A DNA stretch of 64,000 nt from Methanococcoides burtonii DSM 6242 (GCF_000013725.1 NC_007955.1:1-64000); one strand, 5' to 3'; positions 10,384 to 19,089 are shown, numbered from the stretch's first letter. Made by a program: numbers and translations. Notes: a model not told the origin generated them from the sequence alone.

Positions 10384-11019
10384 ATGGCATATGAATATAA
10401 TGAAGAATGGGTTCCACAGACAAGGCTCGGAAAGCTTGTCTTTGATGGACAGGTCACATCCATGGATGAAGCTATGGATTCCGGTCTGCCTATAAGGGAA
10501 TCAAAAATAGTAGATCTATTATTACCTGAACTTGAAGACGAAGTTCTCGACATTAACATGGTTCAGAGAATGACTGACTCCGGAAGGCGTGTCAAGTTCA
10601 GGGCTACTGTTATCGTTGGAAACGGAGACGGTTTCGTAGGACTTGGTCAGGCAAAAGATGTACAGGTAGGACCTGCTATCAGAAAAGCTATTGACAATGC
10701 AAAGATCAACATCACACGTATCAAACGTGGATGCGGATCATGGGAATGTGGGTGTGGACTTCCACACACCGTTCCTTCAGAGGTCAATGGTAAAGCAGGT
10801 AGTGTAACTGTGGTTCTCAAGCCTGCTCCTCGTGGGCTTGGTCTTGCTGCAGGAGGCACTGCAAGAAAGGTGCTTGAAAAAGCAGGCGTCAAAGATGTCT
10901 GGACACGTACCGAAGGTCAGACCAGGACAACCCTCAACTTCGCAAAGGCAACATACAATGCTTTGATGAACACAGGCACTGTAAGGCGTCCAATCGTTTT
11001 CGATGAGACGGAGGCCTAA
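10384..11019 (+). CDS. rps5: 30S ribosomal protein S5 (uS5)
   Basis: Protein of the mRNA entry site, 211 residues. A double-stranded RNA-binding type S5 domain ([20 protein letters not shown]) is followed by [20 protein letters not shown]. The [15 protein letters not shown] insert is the archaeal/eukaryotic form. The start is ATG 10384; aggtgtgg at the L18 stop is the ribosome binding site and the in-frame GTG at 10375 lies inside it. Confidence 0.97.
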
Positions 11020-11021
11020 AA

Positions 11022-11483
11022 ATGTTCGCAGTAGTTAGAGTTAGAGGCCCGGTAAATGTAAGCGGCAAGATCGAGGATACCCTCGGCATGCTCCGTTTAC
11101 ACAAGGTCAACCATTGCGTCTTCCTTCAGGATACCCCTAACAATAAGGGTATGATCCAGAAGTCAAAGGACTACATCGCATACGGTACTGTCGATGTTGA
11201 ATCACTGACTGAGGTACTCAGCAAACGTGGAAGGTTGGAAGGCGATGCTCGTCTTACCGATGAATATGTGAAGGAAAACTCCGAGTTTGCTTCCATTGCT
11301 TCCTTTGCAGAAGCTCTTGTTAATGATGATGCAAAGATCACCGATGTCCCACTGTTGAAACCTGTTTTCAGGCTTCACCCTCCAAGGAAGGGACACGCTG
11401 GTATCAAAAGGACTGCTCAACAGGGCGGTGTCCTTGGAAACCATGGCGATGATATCAAGGCACTTTTGAACAAGATGAGGTGA
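11022..11483 (+). CDS. rpl30: 50S ribosomal protein L30 (uL30)
   Basis: Large-subunit protein of 153 residues, the long archaeal L7e-like form rather than the roughly 60-residue bacterial one. The N-terminal [20 protein letters not shown] and the C-terminal [15 protein letters not shown] are diagnostic. It begins two bases after S5. Confidence 0.97.
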
Positions 11484-11487
11484 TGTT

Positions 11488-11931
11488 ATGACTAGCAGAA
11501 AATGCAACACAAAGAAGTTCAGGGGTTCCCGTACATGTGGTGGCGGAACTACAAAGAACCGGCGCGGTGCAGGTAACCGTGGTGGCCGTGGTAGATCTGG
11601 TGAAAACAAACACCACTTCACAAGGGCTCTTCAGCTCGGTTACATACGTGGGAGCGAACGTGGTTTTTCTCGTCCATTAAAGGCGATACATGATGTTTCT
11701 GTCGTGAATGTAGGCGAACTTGATGAACTTGCAGATCAGCTCGTAGAAGATGGCTTTGCAAAGCTTGAAGCTGGAGCATATGTCATGGACCTTGCAGATC
11801 TGGAAATTGAAAAAGTTCTTGGTACCGGAAAAGTAACAAAGAATATGGTTGTTACTGCATGCAATTTCTCAGAAGTTGCAAGGGGCAAGATCGAAACTGC
11901 AGGTGGATCCTGCGTAGAACTTAAAGAGTAA
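11488..11931 (+). CDS. rpl15: 50S ribosomal protein L15 (uL15)
   Basis: Late-assembly large-subunit protein of 147 residues with the glycine- and arginine-rich N-terminus [20 protein letters not shown] that winds through rRNA. Last gene of the ribosomal block. Its TAA lies in the left arm of a perfect hairpin (11927-11950), so termination or attenuation is coupled to the end of translation. Confidence 0.97.
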   Translation: MTSRKCNTKKFRGSRTCGGGTTKNRRGAGNRGGRGRSGENKHHFTRALQLGYIRGSERGFSRPLKAIHDVSVVNVGELDELADQLVEDGFAKLEAGAYVMDLADLEIEKVLGTGKVTKNMVVTACNFSEVARGKIETAGGSCVELKE

Positions 11932-11950
11932 TGTCTTTTTAGACATTACT
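11927..11950 (+). terminator. Perfect 10-bp hairpin at the end of L15
   Basis: AGTAATGTCT (11927-11936), a TTTT loop and AGACATTACT (11941-11950) form an uninterrupted inverted repeat, followed by tttatattt. The left arm contains the L15 stop codon. It looks like a terminator or attenuator separating the ribosomal block from secY. In Archaea, U-tracts rather than hairpins dominate termination, so mRNA 3'-end protection is an alternative. Confidence 0.5.
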
Positions 11951-11960
11951 TTTATATTTG
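11951..11960 (+). promoter_or_regulatory. Putative promoter of the secY-adk-cbf5 unit
   Basis: A TATA-like tttatatttg lies about 85 bases before the secY ATG; transcription would begin near 11985, leaving a leader of about 50 bases with aagggtgta (12024-12032) as ribosome binding site. The 105-base gap contrasts with the tight packing upstream, which supports a separate start here. Confidence 0.4.
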
Positions 11961-12036
11961 TTATCAATCATTATACTGTACAAATGATTTTGATGTCCTG
12001 TTATTGGATTTCAAACCTAATTTAAGGGTGTAGTTA

Positions 12037-13515
12037 ATGAGTCTAAGGGAGAGTTTGGAACCGATTTTTAATAGATTGCCCGCCGTAGCTAGTCCGGAAG
12101 GGCATGTGCATTTTAAAAACAAGTTAATGTGGACTCTTGGAATACTTGTGCTTTATTTCGCTCTGGCGAATATTCCACTGTTTGGTCTTTCAAGTGATTC
12201 TATTGACCTGTTCGAACAATATCGTGCTTTCTTCGCAGGAGCATCTGGTTCTTTGATGCTGTTGGGTATAGGTCCTATTGTTACCGCATCTATCGTACTT
12301 CAGCTTCTTGTTGGTGCTGATGTTATCAAACTCAATATGTCCGATCCTGCAGACCAGGCATTCTTCCAGGGTGCACAGAAATTTATGGTCTTTGTCATGA
12401 TTATTCTTGAAGCTCTGCCACAGATAGTTGGTGGTTATATCCAGCCTGATGCTGGTGTAGCATCAGCACTTGGAGTAGGGCTCGGAGCCGTTACTGCGAT
12501 CATCTTTATCCAGATCTGTATTGGTGGAGTTCTTATCCTCTTTATGGATGAGATCGTTTCAAAATGGGGAATTGGTTCCGGTGTAGGACTTTTCATCGTG
12601 GCCGGTGTTTCCCAGCAGATCGTAACAGGTCTGTTCAATTGGGGTCTTGACACTACGGGTCTTCCAATTGGTATCCTTCCGAAATGGATATACATAGTCC
12701 AGAATGTGGGGTTGGATTACATCGCGACCAGTGAAGGCGTAATGTTCCTGCTCATTAGAGGTGGGATACTTGCACTGATCAGTACAGTAGCTATATTCCT
12801 AATGGTCGTGTTCGTGGAGAGTACTCGTATCGAGATACCTCTTGCACATAGTGCAGTGAGAGGTGCTAGAGGCAGATTCCCCGTAAAACTTATATATGCT
12901 TCAGTTCTTCCGATGATCCTTGTAAGGGCACTTCAGGCAAACCTTCAGATGATAGGTCTGCTGCTTTCAGGACGTGGTATCAACGTACTTGGTGAATATT
13001 ATGGTTCAACGCCTATCAACGGCATCATGTATTATATTTCACCGATTAACAGTCCTTATGACTGGATCCCATCACTCGTGAGGGAAACGTTCACTGGATA
13101 TGGTGCTCCTGTTCCATCAATGTGGCAGGTCGGGTTGCATGTGTTCGTTGATGCGTTCTTCTTGATCGCAGGTGGTATCATATTCGCTCTGTTCTGGATC
13201 GAAACGACCGGAATGGGTGCAAAACCAACGGCTCAAAAGGTATTCAATTCAGGTATGCAGATCCCAGGTTTCAGGCGTAATGTCGGAAGTATCGAGAAAG
13301 TAATGCTCAGGTACATCCCGAAGGTCACTATCATTGGTGGTGCTTTCATTGGTGTACTGACACTTCTGGCAAGTTTGCTCGGTACCATTGGTGGTGCTGG
13401 AGGTACTGGATTGTTGCTTACAGTAAGTATTGTGTATCGCCTGTATGAGGACATTGCATCTGAACAGATGATGGAAATGCATCCAATGGTCAGATCATTC
13501 TTCGGACAGGAATAA
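12037..13515 (+). CDS. secY: Preprotein translocase subunit SecY
   Basis: Channel subunit of the SecYE-beta translocon in the cytoplasmic membrane, 492 residues with about ten hydrophobic segments. The N-terminal helix FKNKLMWTLGILVLYFALAN, the plug region after LFGLSSDSIDLFEQYRAFFA and the conserved GIGSGVGLFIVAGVSQQIV segment are visible. Co-location with adk and the ribosomal operon is the classic spc arrangement. It would export the S-layer-like and pilin-type proteins seen elsewhere in this window. Confidence 0.97.
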   Translation: MSLRESLEPIFNRLPAVASPEGHVHFKNKLMWTLGILVLYFALANIPLFGLSSDSIDLFEQYRAFFAGASGSLMLLGIGPIVTASIVLQLLVGADVIKLNMSDPADQAFFQGAQKFMVFVMIILEALPQIVGGYIQPDAGVASALGVGLGAVTAIIFIQICIGGVLILFMDEIVSKWGIGSGVGLFIVAGVSQQIVTGLFNWGLDTTGLPIGILPKWIYIVQNVGLDYIATSEGVMFLLIRGGILALISTVAIFLMVVFVESTRIEIPLAHSAVRGARGRFPVKLIYASVLPMILVRALQANLQMIGLLLSGRGINVLGEYYGSTPINGIMYYISPINSPYDWIPSLVRETFTGYGAPVPSMWQVGLHVFVDAFFLIAGGIIFALFWIETTGMGAKPTAQKVFNSGMQIPGFRRNVGSIEKVMLRYIPKVTIIGGAFIGVLTLLASLLGTIGGAGGTGLLLTVSIVYRLYEDIASEQMMEMHPMVRSFFGQE

Positions 13516-13536
13516 TTAAATAATGGAGATATATTG

Positions 13537-14184
13537 ATGAATGTTGTATTGTTTGGTCCACCGGGTGCAGGAAAAGGCACCCAGGCCAAAGAACTTGATA
13601 AGCATTATCAGATCCCTCACATATCTACCGGTGATATCCTGAGGGCTAATGTGCGCGATGGTACTAAACTTGGTAAAGAAGCAAAGGGCTATATGGATAA
13701 AGGCGAACTGGTTCCTGATGAGGTGCTTATTGGTGTCATAAAGAACCGTCTGGCTGAATCTGATTGTAAGCCTGGCTATCTTCTTGATGGGTATCCAAGG
13801 ACAACTCCTCAGGCAGATGCTTTATCTTCGATTCTTGTGGAGATCGGCATGCCTTTAGAGGTCGTACTGAATATAGATGTTGCTGATGAGGAACTTGTCA
13901 CCCGCCTTTGTGGCAGGTACGTGTGTACGTGTGGTGAAAGCTATCATATGAAGTTCAACCCTCCTAAAAAGGAGAATGTTTGTGATGCATGTGGTGCGGA
14001 TCTTTACCAGCGTGACGATGACAAGGAAGATGTTATCAGGCAGAGGCTTGATTCATACAAGGAAAAGACACAACCTCTCATAAGCTATTATGGTGAGAAA
14101 GGTCTTCTTGTGGACATCGATGGTACTGGTGCAATAGATCGGATATTTTCGGATATCTGTAAAACCCTTGATCAGTACAAATAA
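13537..14184 (+). CDS. adk: Adenylate kinase, zinc-LID type
   Basis: Interconverts ATP and AMP with two ADP. From ATG 13537 it has 215 residues; the in-frame TTG at 13534 is less likely. The P-loop GPPGAGKGTQ is at residues 7-16, followed by the AMP-binding HISTGDILR and GYPRTTPQA motifs. The LID carries CTCG and CDACG, a four-cysteine zinc site as in many bacterial enzymes, rather than the archaeal AdkA fold. It follows secY, as in bacterial spc operons. Confidence 0.95.
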   Translation: MNVVLFGPPGAGKGTQAKELDKHYQIPHISTGDILRANVRDGTKLGKEAKGYMDKGELVPDEVLIGVIKNRLAESDCKPGYLLDGYPRTTPQADALSSILVEIGMPLEVVLNIDVADEELVTRLCGRYVCTCGESYHMKFNPPKKENVCDACGADLYQRDDDKEDVIRQRLDSYKEKTQPLISYYGEKGLLVDIDGTGAIDRIFSDICKTLDQYK

Positions 14185-14203
14185 ACAAAAACAGGTGTGA
14201 CGC

Positions 14204-14824
14204 ATGGCAGATTCTAATTTTAAGAAGACCGCAGAAAAATTTGTTCTGGCGGTCGGTATTTCTTTAATGATAGGTATTGTTGTACTTGGGCAGGAAGGAA
14301 GAGAGTCCATCGGTGCTATCATGGGTGTCTTTATGGATCCTATCAGTATGATGGTCGGTGAAGGCAACTTCCACATAATGCTGTTCATAATGGCAGCTAT
14401 TACTGCTCTTTATGCATCCCTCATACAGAAGTATACAATTGACTGGGACCTGATGCGTAACACACAGGAGCGCATGAAGTCATTCCAGAAGGAATTTCGT
14501 GAGGCACAGCTTTCCCAGAATACCTATATGGTTAAAAAACTGGAAGAGCAGCGTGCTGATATGATGGGCGACCAGATGGAGATGTCAAAACAGCAGTTCA
14601 AGCCAATGGCATATATCAGTATAATCTCTCTTCCGCTCTTTATGTGGGCATACCACTACATAAGTGGTCATCCGGGTGCATCCCTTGAATTTCCATTCTG
14701 GGGAACCCAGATATTGGTCGAGACTGTGATTGGTCCTATTCAGTACTGGATCTTCTGGTATTTCATTACATCACTGGCTATCAGCCAGGTAGTACGTAAA
14801 GCACTTAATATCGGTGGCGTCTAA
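14204..14824 (+). CDS. EMC3/TMCO1 (DUF106) family membrane protein insertase
   Basis: A 206-residue membrane protein of the archaeal DUF106 family, related to eukaryotic EMC3 and TMCO1 and to Oxa1/YidC, which insert membrane proteins. Hydrophobic segments lie near residues 13-30, 52-72, 138-155 and 175-200. Between the second and third is a charged coiled coil (RMKSFQKEFREAQL and onward), placed as in Oxa1-like insertases. Its location next to secY fits a role in membrane biogenesis. The function is inferred from the family. Confidence 0.88.
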   Translation: MADSNFKKTAEKFVLAVGISLMIGIVVLGQEGRESIGAIMGVFMDPISMMVGEGNFHIMLFIMAAITALYASLIQKYTIDWDLMRNTQERMKSFQKEFREAQLSQNTYMVKKLEEQRADMMGDQMEMSKQQFKPMAYISIISLPLFMWAYHYISGHPGASLEFPFWGTQILVETVIGPIQYWIFWYFITSLAISQVVRKALNIGGV

Positions 14825-14826
14825 GC

Positions 14827-15354
14827 ATGCTACTGACTATTAGTGGTTTGCCTGGCAGTGGGACTACTACTGTGGGAAAACTGCTGGCCGAACATTATTC
14901 TGTGGATATAATATCCGCAGGTGATGTTTTCAGGGGTCTTGCAAAAGAACGTGGCGTGACCCTTGCTGAATTCGGTCGTCTCGCTGAATCTGATCCAAGC
15001 ATTGATGTCGAGATTGATAAGAGACAATCAGATATCGCCAATTCTTCAGATAATCTTATACTTGAGGGCAGACTTGCTGGTCAAATGGCAAAAAAAGCAC
15101 TTAAAATATGGATAAAGGCCCCTCTTGAAGTGCGTGTTAAGAGAATAGTTGACAGGGAAGGTTCTTCTTTTGATGTACGCATGCAGGAAACTGTAGAGCG
15201 TGAAGCTTCAGAGGCTCTTCGCTACAAAGAGATCCATTCTATTGATATCCATGATCTCTCTGTCTATGACTTAGTAATCGATTCCAGTCGCTGGGATCAG
15301 TTTGTGATCACAGATATGCTTAAGAAAGCAATTGATGCCTCTGGTAGTTTTTAA
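14827..15354 (+). CDS. cmk: Cytidylate kinase
   Basis: Phosphorylates CMP and dCMP; 175 residues, the short archaeal form. The P-loop is GLPGSGTTT (residues 7-15), with threonine where most kinases have the Walker lysine; archaeal Cmk proteins commonly show this variant. DREGSSFDVRMQETVEREA follows in the LID region. It starts two bases after the DUF106 stop and lies just upstream of cbf5, the conserved archaeal order. Confidence 0.93.
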   Translation: MLLTISGLPGSGTTTVGKLLAEHYSVDIISAGDVFRGLAKERGVTLAEFGRLAESDPSIDVEIDKRQSDIANSSDNLILEGRLAGQMAKKALKIWIKAPLEVRVKRIVDREGSSFDVRMQETVEREASEALRYKEIHSIDIHDLSVYDLVIDSSRWDQFVITDMLKKAIDASGSF

Positions 15355-15374
15355 TTTTAATGGAGTTTTAGTTC

Positions 15375-16370
15375 ATGGTTTCATCTAAACGTTCTCCCAA
15401 AGATGTTAATATTATGGTGGAAAAATTTCACGCAACTACCAATGCAGCATATGGTTGTCTTCCTCAGGACCGACCGATCCTTGAGTATATTAATATGGGT
15501 GTTGTGAACATCGATAAGGCAATAGGCCCAACCAGTCACGAGGTCACAGCATGGGTAAGGGATATGCTCGGTGTGAAAAAAGCAGGACATTCCGGATCAC
15601 TTGATCCGCATGTAACTGGTCTGCTTCCCGTGATGCTTGGCAGGGCAACAAAAGCGGTCTCAGCTCTGCGTCTTTCCGGAAAAGAGTACATTTGTGTTAT
15701 GCATTTGCATGATGACATCCCTGATAGGAAGATCCGAAAAGCATGCAAGGAATTCACAGGTCCTATCTACCAGACCCCTCCAATTATCTCTGCTGTCAAA
15801 AGGCAATTGAGGATCAGGAACATCTATTATCTGGATGTCCTTGAGATCGAAGGTAGGGAAGTGCTCATGAGAGTGGGTTGTGAGGCAGGGACATATCTTC
15901 GCAAACTCTGTCATGACATCGGCCTTGTCCTTGGTTGTGGCGGTCACATGAAGCAGCTTCGAAGAACCGGAACGGGTCCGTTCAGGGAGGATACGCTTGT
16001 ATCACTATATGACCTCAAGGATGCATGCGTGTTCTGGCAGGAAGATGGCGATGAGTCTGAACTACGCAAATTGGTACGTCCAATGGAAGAAGGTCTGTCC
16101 CATCTGCCGAAGATCATCATTCGTGATAGTGCTGTAGATGCTGTTTGCAGGGGTGCTTCCCTTGCAGTTCCCGGTATCGTTTCATTCAGTAAATGCATCC
16201 AAAAAGATGACAAAATTGCCGTTTTCACTCTAAAAGGAGAAGCTGTGGCACTTTGCAGGTCATTCATGAATGCAGATGAACTTGAAAATGAAAGTCACGG
16301 CATAGCCTGTATTACCGAAAGGGTAATAATGGATGCCGCTATTTATCCAAGGTGCTGGAAGGCGAAATAA
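15375..16370 (+). CDS. truB: tRNA/rRNA pseudouridine synthase Cbf5 (TruB/dyskerin family)
   Basis: Catalytic subunit of H/ACA guide RNPs and tRNA U55 pseudouridine synthase in Archaea, 331 residues. Motifs: DKAIGPTSHEV, the catalytic HSGSLDPHVTGLLPV with its aspartate, YLRKLCHDIGL, and a C-terminal PUA domain from about residue 250. A ggag at 15361-15364 supports ATG 15375, though the first 20 residues are not conserved and a later start is possible. tRNA-Ser follows after 29 bases, probably in the same transcript. Confidence 0.95.
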   Translation: MVSSKRSPKDVNIMVEKFHATTNAAYGCLPQDRPILEYINMGVVNIDKAIGPTSHEVTAWVRDMLGVKKAGHSGSLDPHVTGLLPVMLGRATKAVSALRLSGKEYICVMHLHDDIPDRKIRKACKEFTGPIYQTPPIISAVKRQLRIRNIYYLDVLEIEGREVLMRVGCEAGTYLRKLCHDIGLVLGCGGHMKQLRRTGTGPFREDTLVSLYDLKDACVFWQEDGDESELRKLVRPMEEGLSHLPKIIIRDSAVDAVCRGASLAVPGIVSFSKCIQKDDKIAVFTLKGEAVALCRSFMNADELENESHGIACITERVIMDAAIYPRCWKAK

Positions 16371-16399
16371 ACGCCAGTCAGCACGAATCTGGCATTTTT

Positions 16400-16482
16400 G
16401 CCGAGGTAGTCTAGTGGTAGGGCGCAAGCCTGGAAAGCTTGTGGGGCTTGACCCCTCGGGAGTTCGAATCTCCCCCTCGGCG
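16400..16482 (+). tRNA. tRNA-Ser (anticodon GGA)
   Basis: An 83-base gene. The acceptor stem GCCGAGG pairs with CCTCGGC (discriminator G, no encoded CCA). The anticodon arm is CAAGC-CTGGAAA-GCTTG with anticodon GGA, a long variable arm typical of serine tRNA follows (GGGGCTTGACCCCT), and the T arm reads GGGAG-TTCGAAT-CTCCC. It lies 29 bases after cbf5. Confidence 0.97.
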
Positions 16483-16544
16483 TATAATTCTTTTTTAGTG
16501 CTTTTGTTGATGTCGTTGATCTATTTATTTTGATTGTACTCCAT

Positions 16545-16660
16545 TTTATATATTAAAGTAGATATTAGTAAATATAGTATTTTTGTCCCTCTGCTATGTA
16601 GGTTAAGATACCGATGGGGAGTATATTCTTAAGTATAGCAGGATAGAGGGAAATGGGGAT
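16545..16660 (+). ncRNA. Candidate structured RNA with its own TATA box
   Basis: A TATA-like tttatata (16545-16552) predicts transcription from about 16575. Nested complementary arms follow: TCCCTCT (16586-16592) with AGAGGGA (16645-16651), GCTAT (16593-16597) with ATAGC (16635-16639), and TTAAGA (16603-16608) with TCTTAA (16627-16632). No ORF covers it. It could be a small RNA, a leader reaching toward the Doc-like gene 110 bases on, or chance. Not matched to a known family. Confidence 0.35.
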
Positions 16661-16762
16661 GAAAAATATATCTACTCATGTTCATAATACAGATACATAA
16701 AAAAATCTATAAATACATTAAAAACAATTTGAGATCTGATTATGGAAAATTAAATTAATGGT

Positions 16763-17281
16763 ATGAATATGAGCAATAGAGATGTTAATAAAATAATTCA
16801 AATTCATGATTTTATAATCGAATTAGATAAAGCTATAAATCCAGATGATTATTTACCTGGTATTCATGATATTGGAGTTCTTGAAGGGCTATTTGAGTGG
16901 CGGGTTAGCAACGATAACAGTCCAATCCGAAATGCAGCTCTAATTCTTGATTCAATCACTAGAAGACATGCATTTAATAATGGAAACAAAAGGACAGGAT
17001 TTGCAGTGGCATCCATTCTTCTTGAGTCAAAAGGTTACAGAATTACTGCAAATAGCAAAGAACGACTTGACTTTTTAGTAAGTATTGCTAAGTATCAAAT
17101 GGAAGTTGAAGACACTGAATTGTGGCTAACTGCTAACTCACACCACATTGGAAAGCTTAGATTTAAAATAGATTTGCTATTCAGAAAAACAAGATTTGGT
17201 TTGTACTTACAAGTTTGGAATCTTTTTAAAATATGCTGCCCAAAACCTAATGACAATGGGGGCAATATTAACAAAAAATAA
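16763..17281 (+). CDS. Doc-like Fic-fold protein (death-on-curing family)
   Basis: A 172-residue protein with the Fic/Doc active-site loop HAFNNGNKRTG (residues 69-79), the Doc variant of HxFx(D/N)GNKR. Doc toxins phosphorylate EF-Tu. A TATA box, tataaata (16708-16715), predicts a start near 16738 and a short leader; either ATG 16763 or ATG 16769 can serve. The C-terminus is longer and more basic than P1 Doc. No Phd-type antitoxin lies upstream, so it may be a solitary Fic enzyme or pair with the small convergent ORF downstream. High A+T and isolation suggest acquisition. Confidence 0.8.
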   Translation: MNMSNRDVNKIIQIHDFIIELDKAINPDDYLPGIHDIGVLEGLFEWRVSNDNSPIRNAALILDSITRRHAFNNGNKRTGFAVASILLESKGYRITANSKERLDFLVSIAKYQMEVEDTELWLTANSHHIGKLRFKIDLLFRKTRFGLYLQVWNLFKICCPKPNDNGGNINKK

Positions 17282-17291
17282 AAAAAGGAGT

Positions 17292-17432
17292 TTACATTTC
17301 GGACAATTTCTTCAAAAGTTCTCGGTTGTCCTCAACGTACTCTTCTAAAAATAATTTTTCATTCGTAGATAAAGCTTTTAAAGAATCATATTTTTGAGAT
17401 AAACTTATTTTTTCCATACATTTTTTGAACAT
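17292..17432 (-). CDS. Small acidic/basic helical ORF, 46 residues, unrecognised
   Basis: Read from the minus strand: ATG at 17432 with ggggtgaaaagg just upstream as ribosome binding site, TAA at 17292. The product starts MFKKCMEKISLSQKYDS, is highly charged and predicted helical. It converges on the Doc-like gene, whose stop is 11 bases away. I do not recognise it; an antitoxin role is only a guess from position. Confidence 0.45.
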   Translation of the reverse strand: MFKKCMEKISLSQKYDSLKALSTNEKLFLEEYVEDNRELLKKLSEM

Positions 17433-17871
17433 CCTTTTCACCCCAAGTGTAAATAAATAATCAATATTTTTTTTTAATTTTGATTCTCAATTAATAAATA
17501 TATCTGTAAAATGATATAACTGTTTACAGACTAAATTAATTATCGCGCTGAATTTAGTAGCTCTAAATAAGCATATTAGACTTAAAGTTTACGATAACTT
17601 CCTATAATTAGTTATCATCCTTTTTTGTTAGACATTTATTATATCTAAAATATAAGTAATATTGTCAACCTATAAAGTATAAACATGCATATAAAATGAA
17701 TTGTAACATTGAAGAATATATCAATCAAACCATCTTCACAATAGTTTCTTTTCCAACAGCCAACAAATCACCACGGTTCTTAAGCTTTGAAACAAGTTCA
17801 TTTGTGGTATCACATGAAAGGCCATGATTCTATATTCTCTCTAATCTTAAATCTCTATCAGAAATCTTTAT
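17433..17871. other. Gene-poor A+T-rich stretch with one coding remnant
   Basis: No intact gene is visible between the 46-residue ORF and the cytochrome. The stretch is A+T-rich with many stops. It contains the minus-strand remnant listed at 17725-17829 and, at its right end, the TATA-like tttatatg (17866-17873) for the cytochrome gene. Confidence 0.5.
17725..17829 (-). pseudogene. Remnant of an unidentified gene (C-terminal about 34 residues)
   Basis: On the minus strand a protein-like frame runs from just after a TAG (17832-17830) to TGA at 17725 and includes SCDTTNELVSKLKNRGDLLA and then VGKETIVKMV. It has no start codon or ribosome binding site and reads as the tail of a lost gene. The family is unknown. 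Confidence 0.3.
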
Positions 17872-17907
17872 ATGTCCGGAATGTCCAATATTAACATGAT
17901 TCATATG

Positions 17908-19089
17908 ATGGGGGAAATCTTAAGATCAATAGTAGTAGTTACAACAGTATTGCTATTTTTAACAACTGTTGTGGGGGCGGTAGACTTTGAAGAATGTGGC
18001 GACTGCCATGGGGAAACTTATGCGGTCTGGAGCTCATCACCTCACGGGTCTGCATCCTGTGAGATATGTCATACAGCATCACCGGGCGGGTTTGATGCTC
18101 ATATATCTGCGCCGTTCACGTCTGCGCCTAACGTCAGCCTTTCTTCTGAAGTTTGCGGGGACTGCCATTCAGGTGTTTATGATGAATGGAACGAATTCGG
18201 TGAAGCTGACTTCGATATGGAGGCTATTGCAAGCCATTCAGAACCAACAGAAGTTGCTGAGCCTTATGTTCTGAATAGTGGGGCATCATGTGTTGCATGC
18301 AAGAGCACTGATGGGGGTATATTGAACATTGCAGACGCTGAACCTTATGCTCTGGATGAAGGAGGTATTCATGATCTTGAAGTTGTGGAAGAATGGGCAA
18401 TCTCATGTGCTGCATGTCATGATCCTCACGATACTGGTCCTCGAATAGATGATTCGGTCCTTCTGTGTGGGAACTGCCATAACACCGAAGGTGTGGTCAT
18501 GGATGGCAACACTCCGGTAGTAAGACATGCGCAGTGGGAATTGGTAAGCACTTCTGGATATGTGGATGGGTCTCATCCTACATCCATTGGTTGTGTCGAT
18601 TGTCACATGGTGCAGATCTCTAATGATGAAGTTGTTGAAACCGGGCACACATTCGACTTTGATGCGGAACGATTGTCGAATCCTGATTCCGGGAACAACT
18701 GCAGTCTCTGTCATCAGTCGTCATTAGCCTCATTGATAGAGGATAAACAGGCTCCTATTGAATCGCATATCTCTGCTCTGAACTCATTAAAAGAAAAAGC
18801 AGGCAATGCACTTGAGAGCATTAACGGCACTGACTCATATGAGGCACAAAGGGCAAACTACAACAACGGTCAATTTTATCTGACAAAAATAGAGAATGAT
18901 GGAAGTCTTGGGATACACAACCTTGAGACCGTTACAAATGATCTCGTGGCCTCAGAAGAACTGTTCAACAAGGTCATAATTGCAGGCGATGGTTCCGATG
19001 AAGCTGAAAAACCGGTTCCTGGGTTCAGTGCTTTCATCTCAATAGCACTTCTTGCTGCAGTGGCTTTTATTGTAAGGAAAGGGCGCTAA
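17908..19089 (+). CDS. Octaheme c-type cytochrome with CxxCK site and PGF-CTERM anchor
   Basis: A secreted, membrane-anchored multiheme cytochrome. After a signal peptide (hydrophobic VVVTTVLLFLTTVVG) come eight heme motifs in order: CGDCH, CEICH, CGDCH, CVACK (18289-18303), CAACH, CGNCH, CVDCH, CSLCH. One CxxCK among CxxCH motifs marks the catalytic heme of NrfA; having it fourth of eight matches octaheme nitrite reductase. The CAACHDPHD and GCVDCHM stretches resemble NrfA, but the protein is short and the usual active-site tyrosine after CGNCH is absent. The C-terminus PVPGFSAFISIALLAAVAF plus RKGR is a PGF-CTERM signal for archaeosortase. A TATA-like sequence at 17866 makes ATG 17908 or 17911 the likely start; the frame opens at 17872. 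Confidence 0.85.
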   Translation: MGEILRSIVVVTTVLLFLTTVVGAVDFEECGDCHGETYAVWSSSPHGSASCEICHTASPGGFDAHISAPFTSAPNVSLSSEVCGDCHSGVYDEWNEFGEADFDMEAIASHSEPTEVAEPYVLNSGASCVACKSTDGGILNIADAEPYALDEGGIHDLEVVEEWAISCAACHDPHDTGPRIDDSVLLCGNCHNTEGVVMDGNTPVVRHAQWELVSTSGYVDGSHPTSIGCVDCHMVQISNDEVVETGHTFDFDAERLSNPDSGNNCSLCHQSSLASLIEDKQAPIESHISALNSLKEKAGNALESINGTDSYEAQRANYNNGQFYLTKIENDGSLGIHNLETVTNDLVASEELFNKVIIAGDGSDEAEKPVPGFSAFISIALLAAVAFIVRKGR

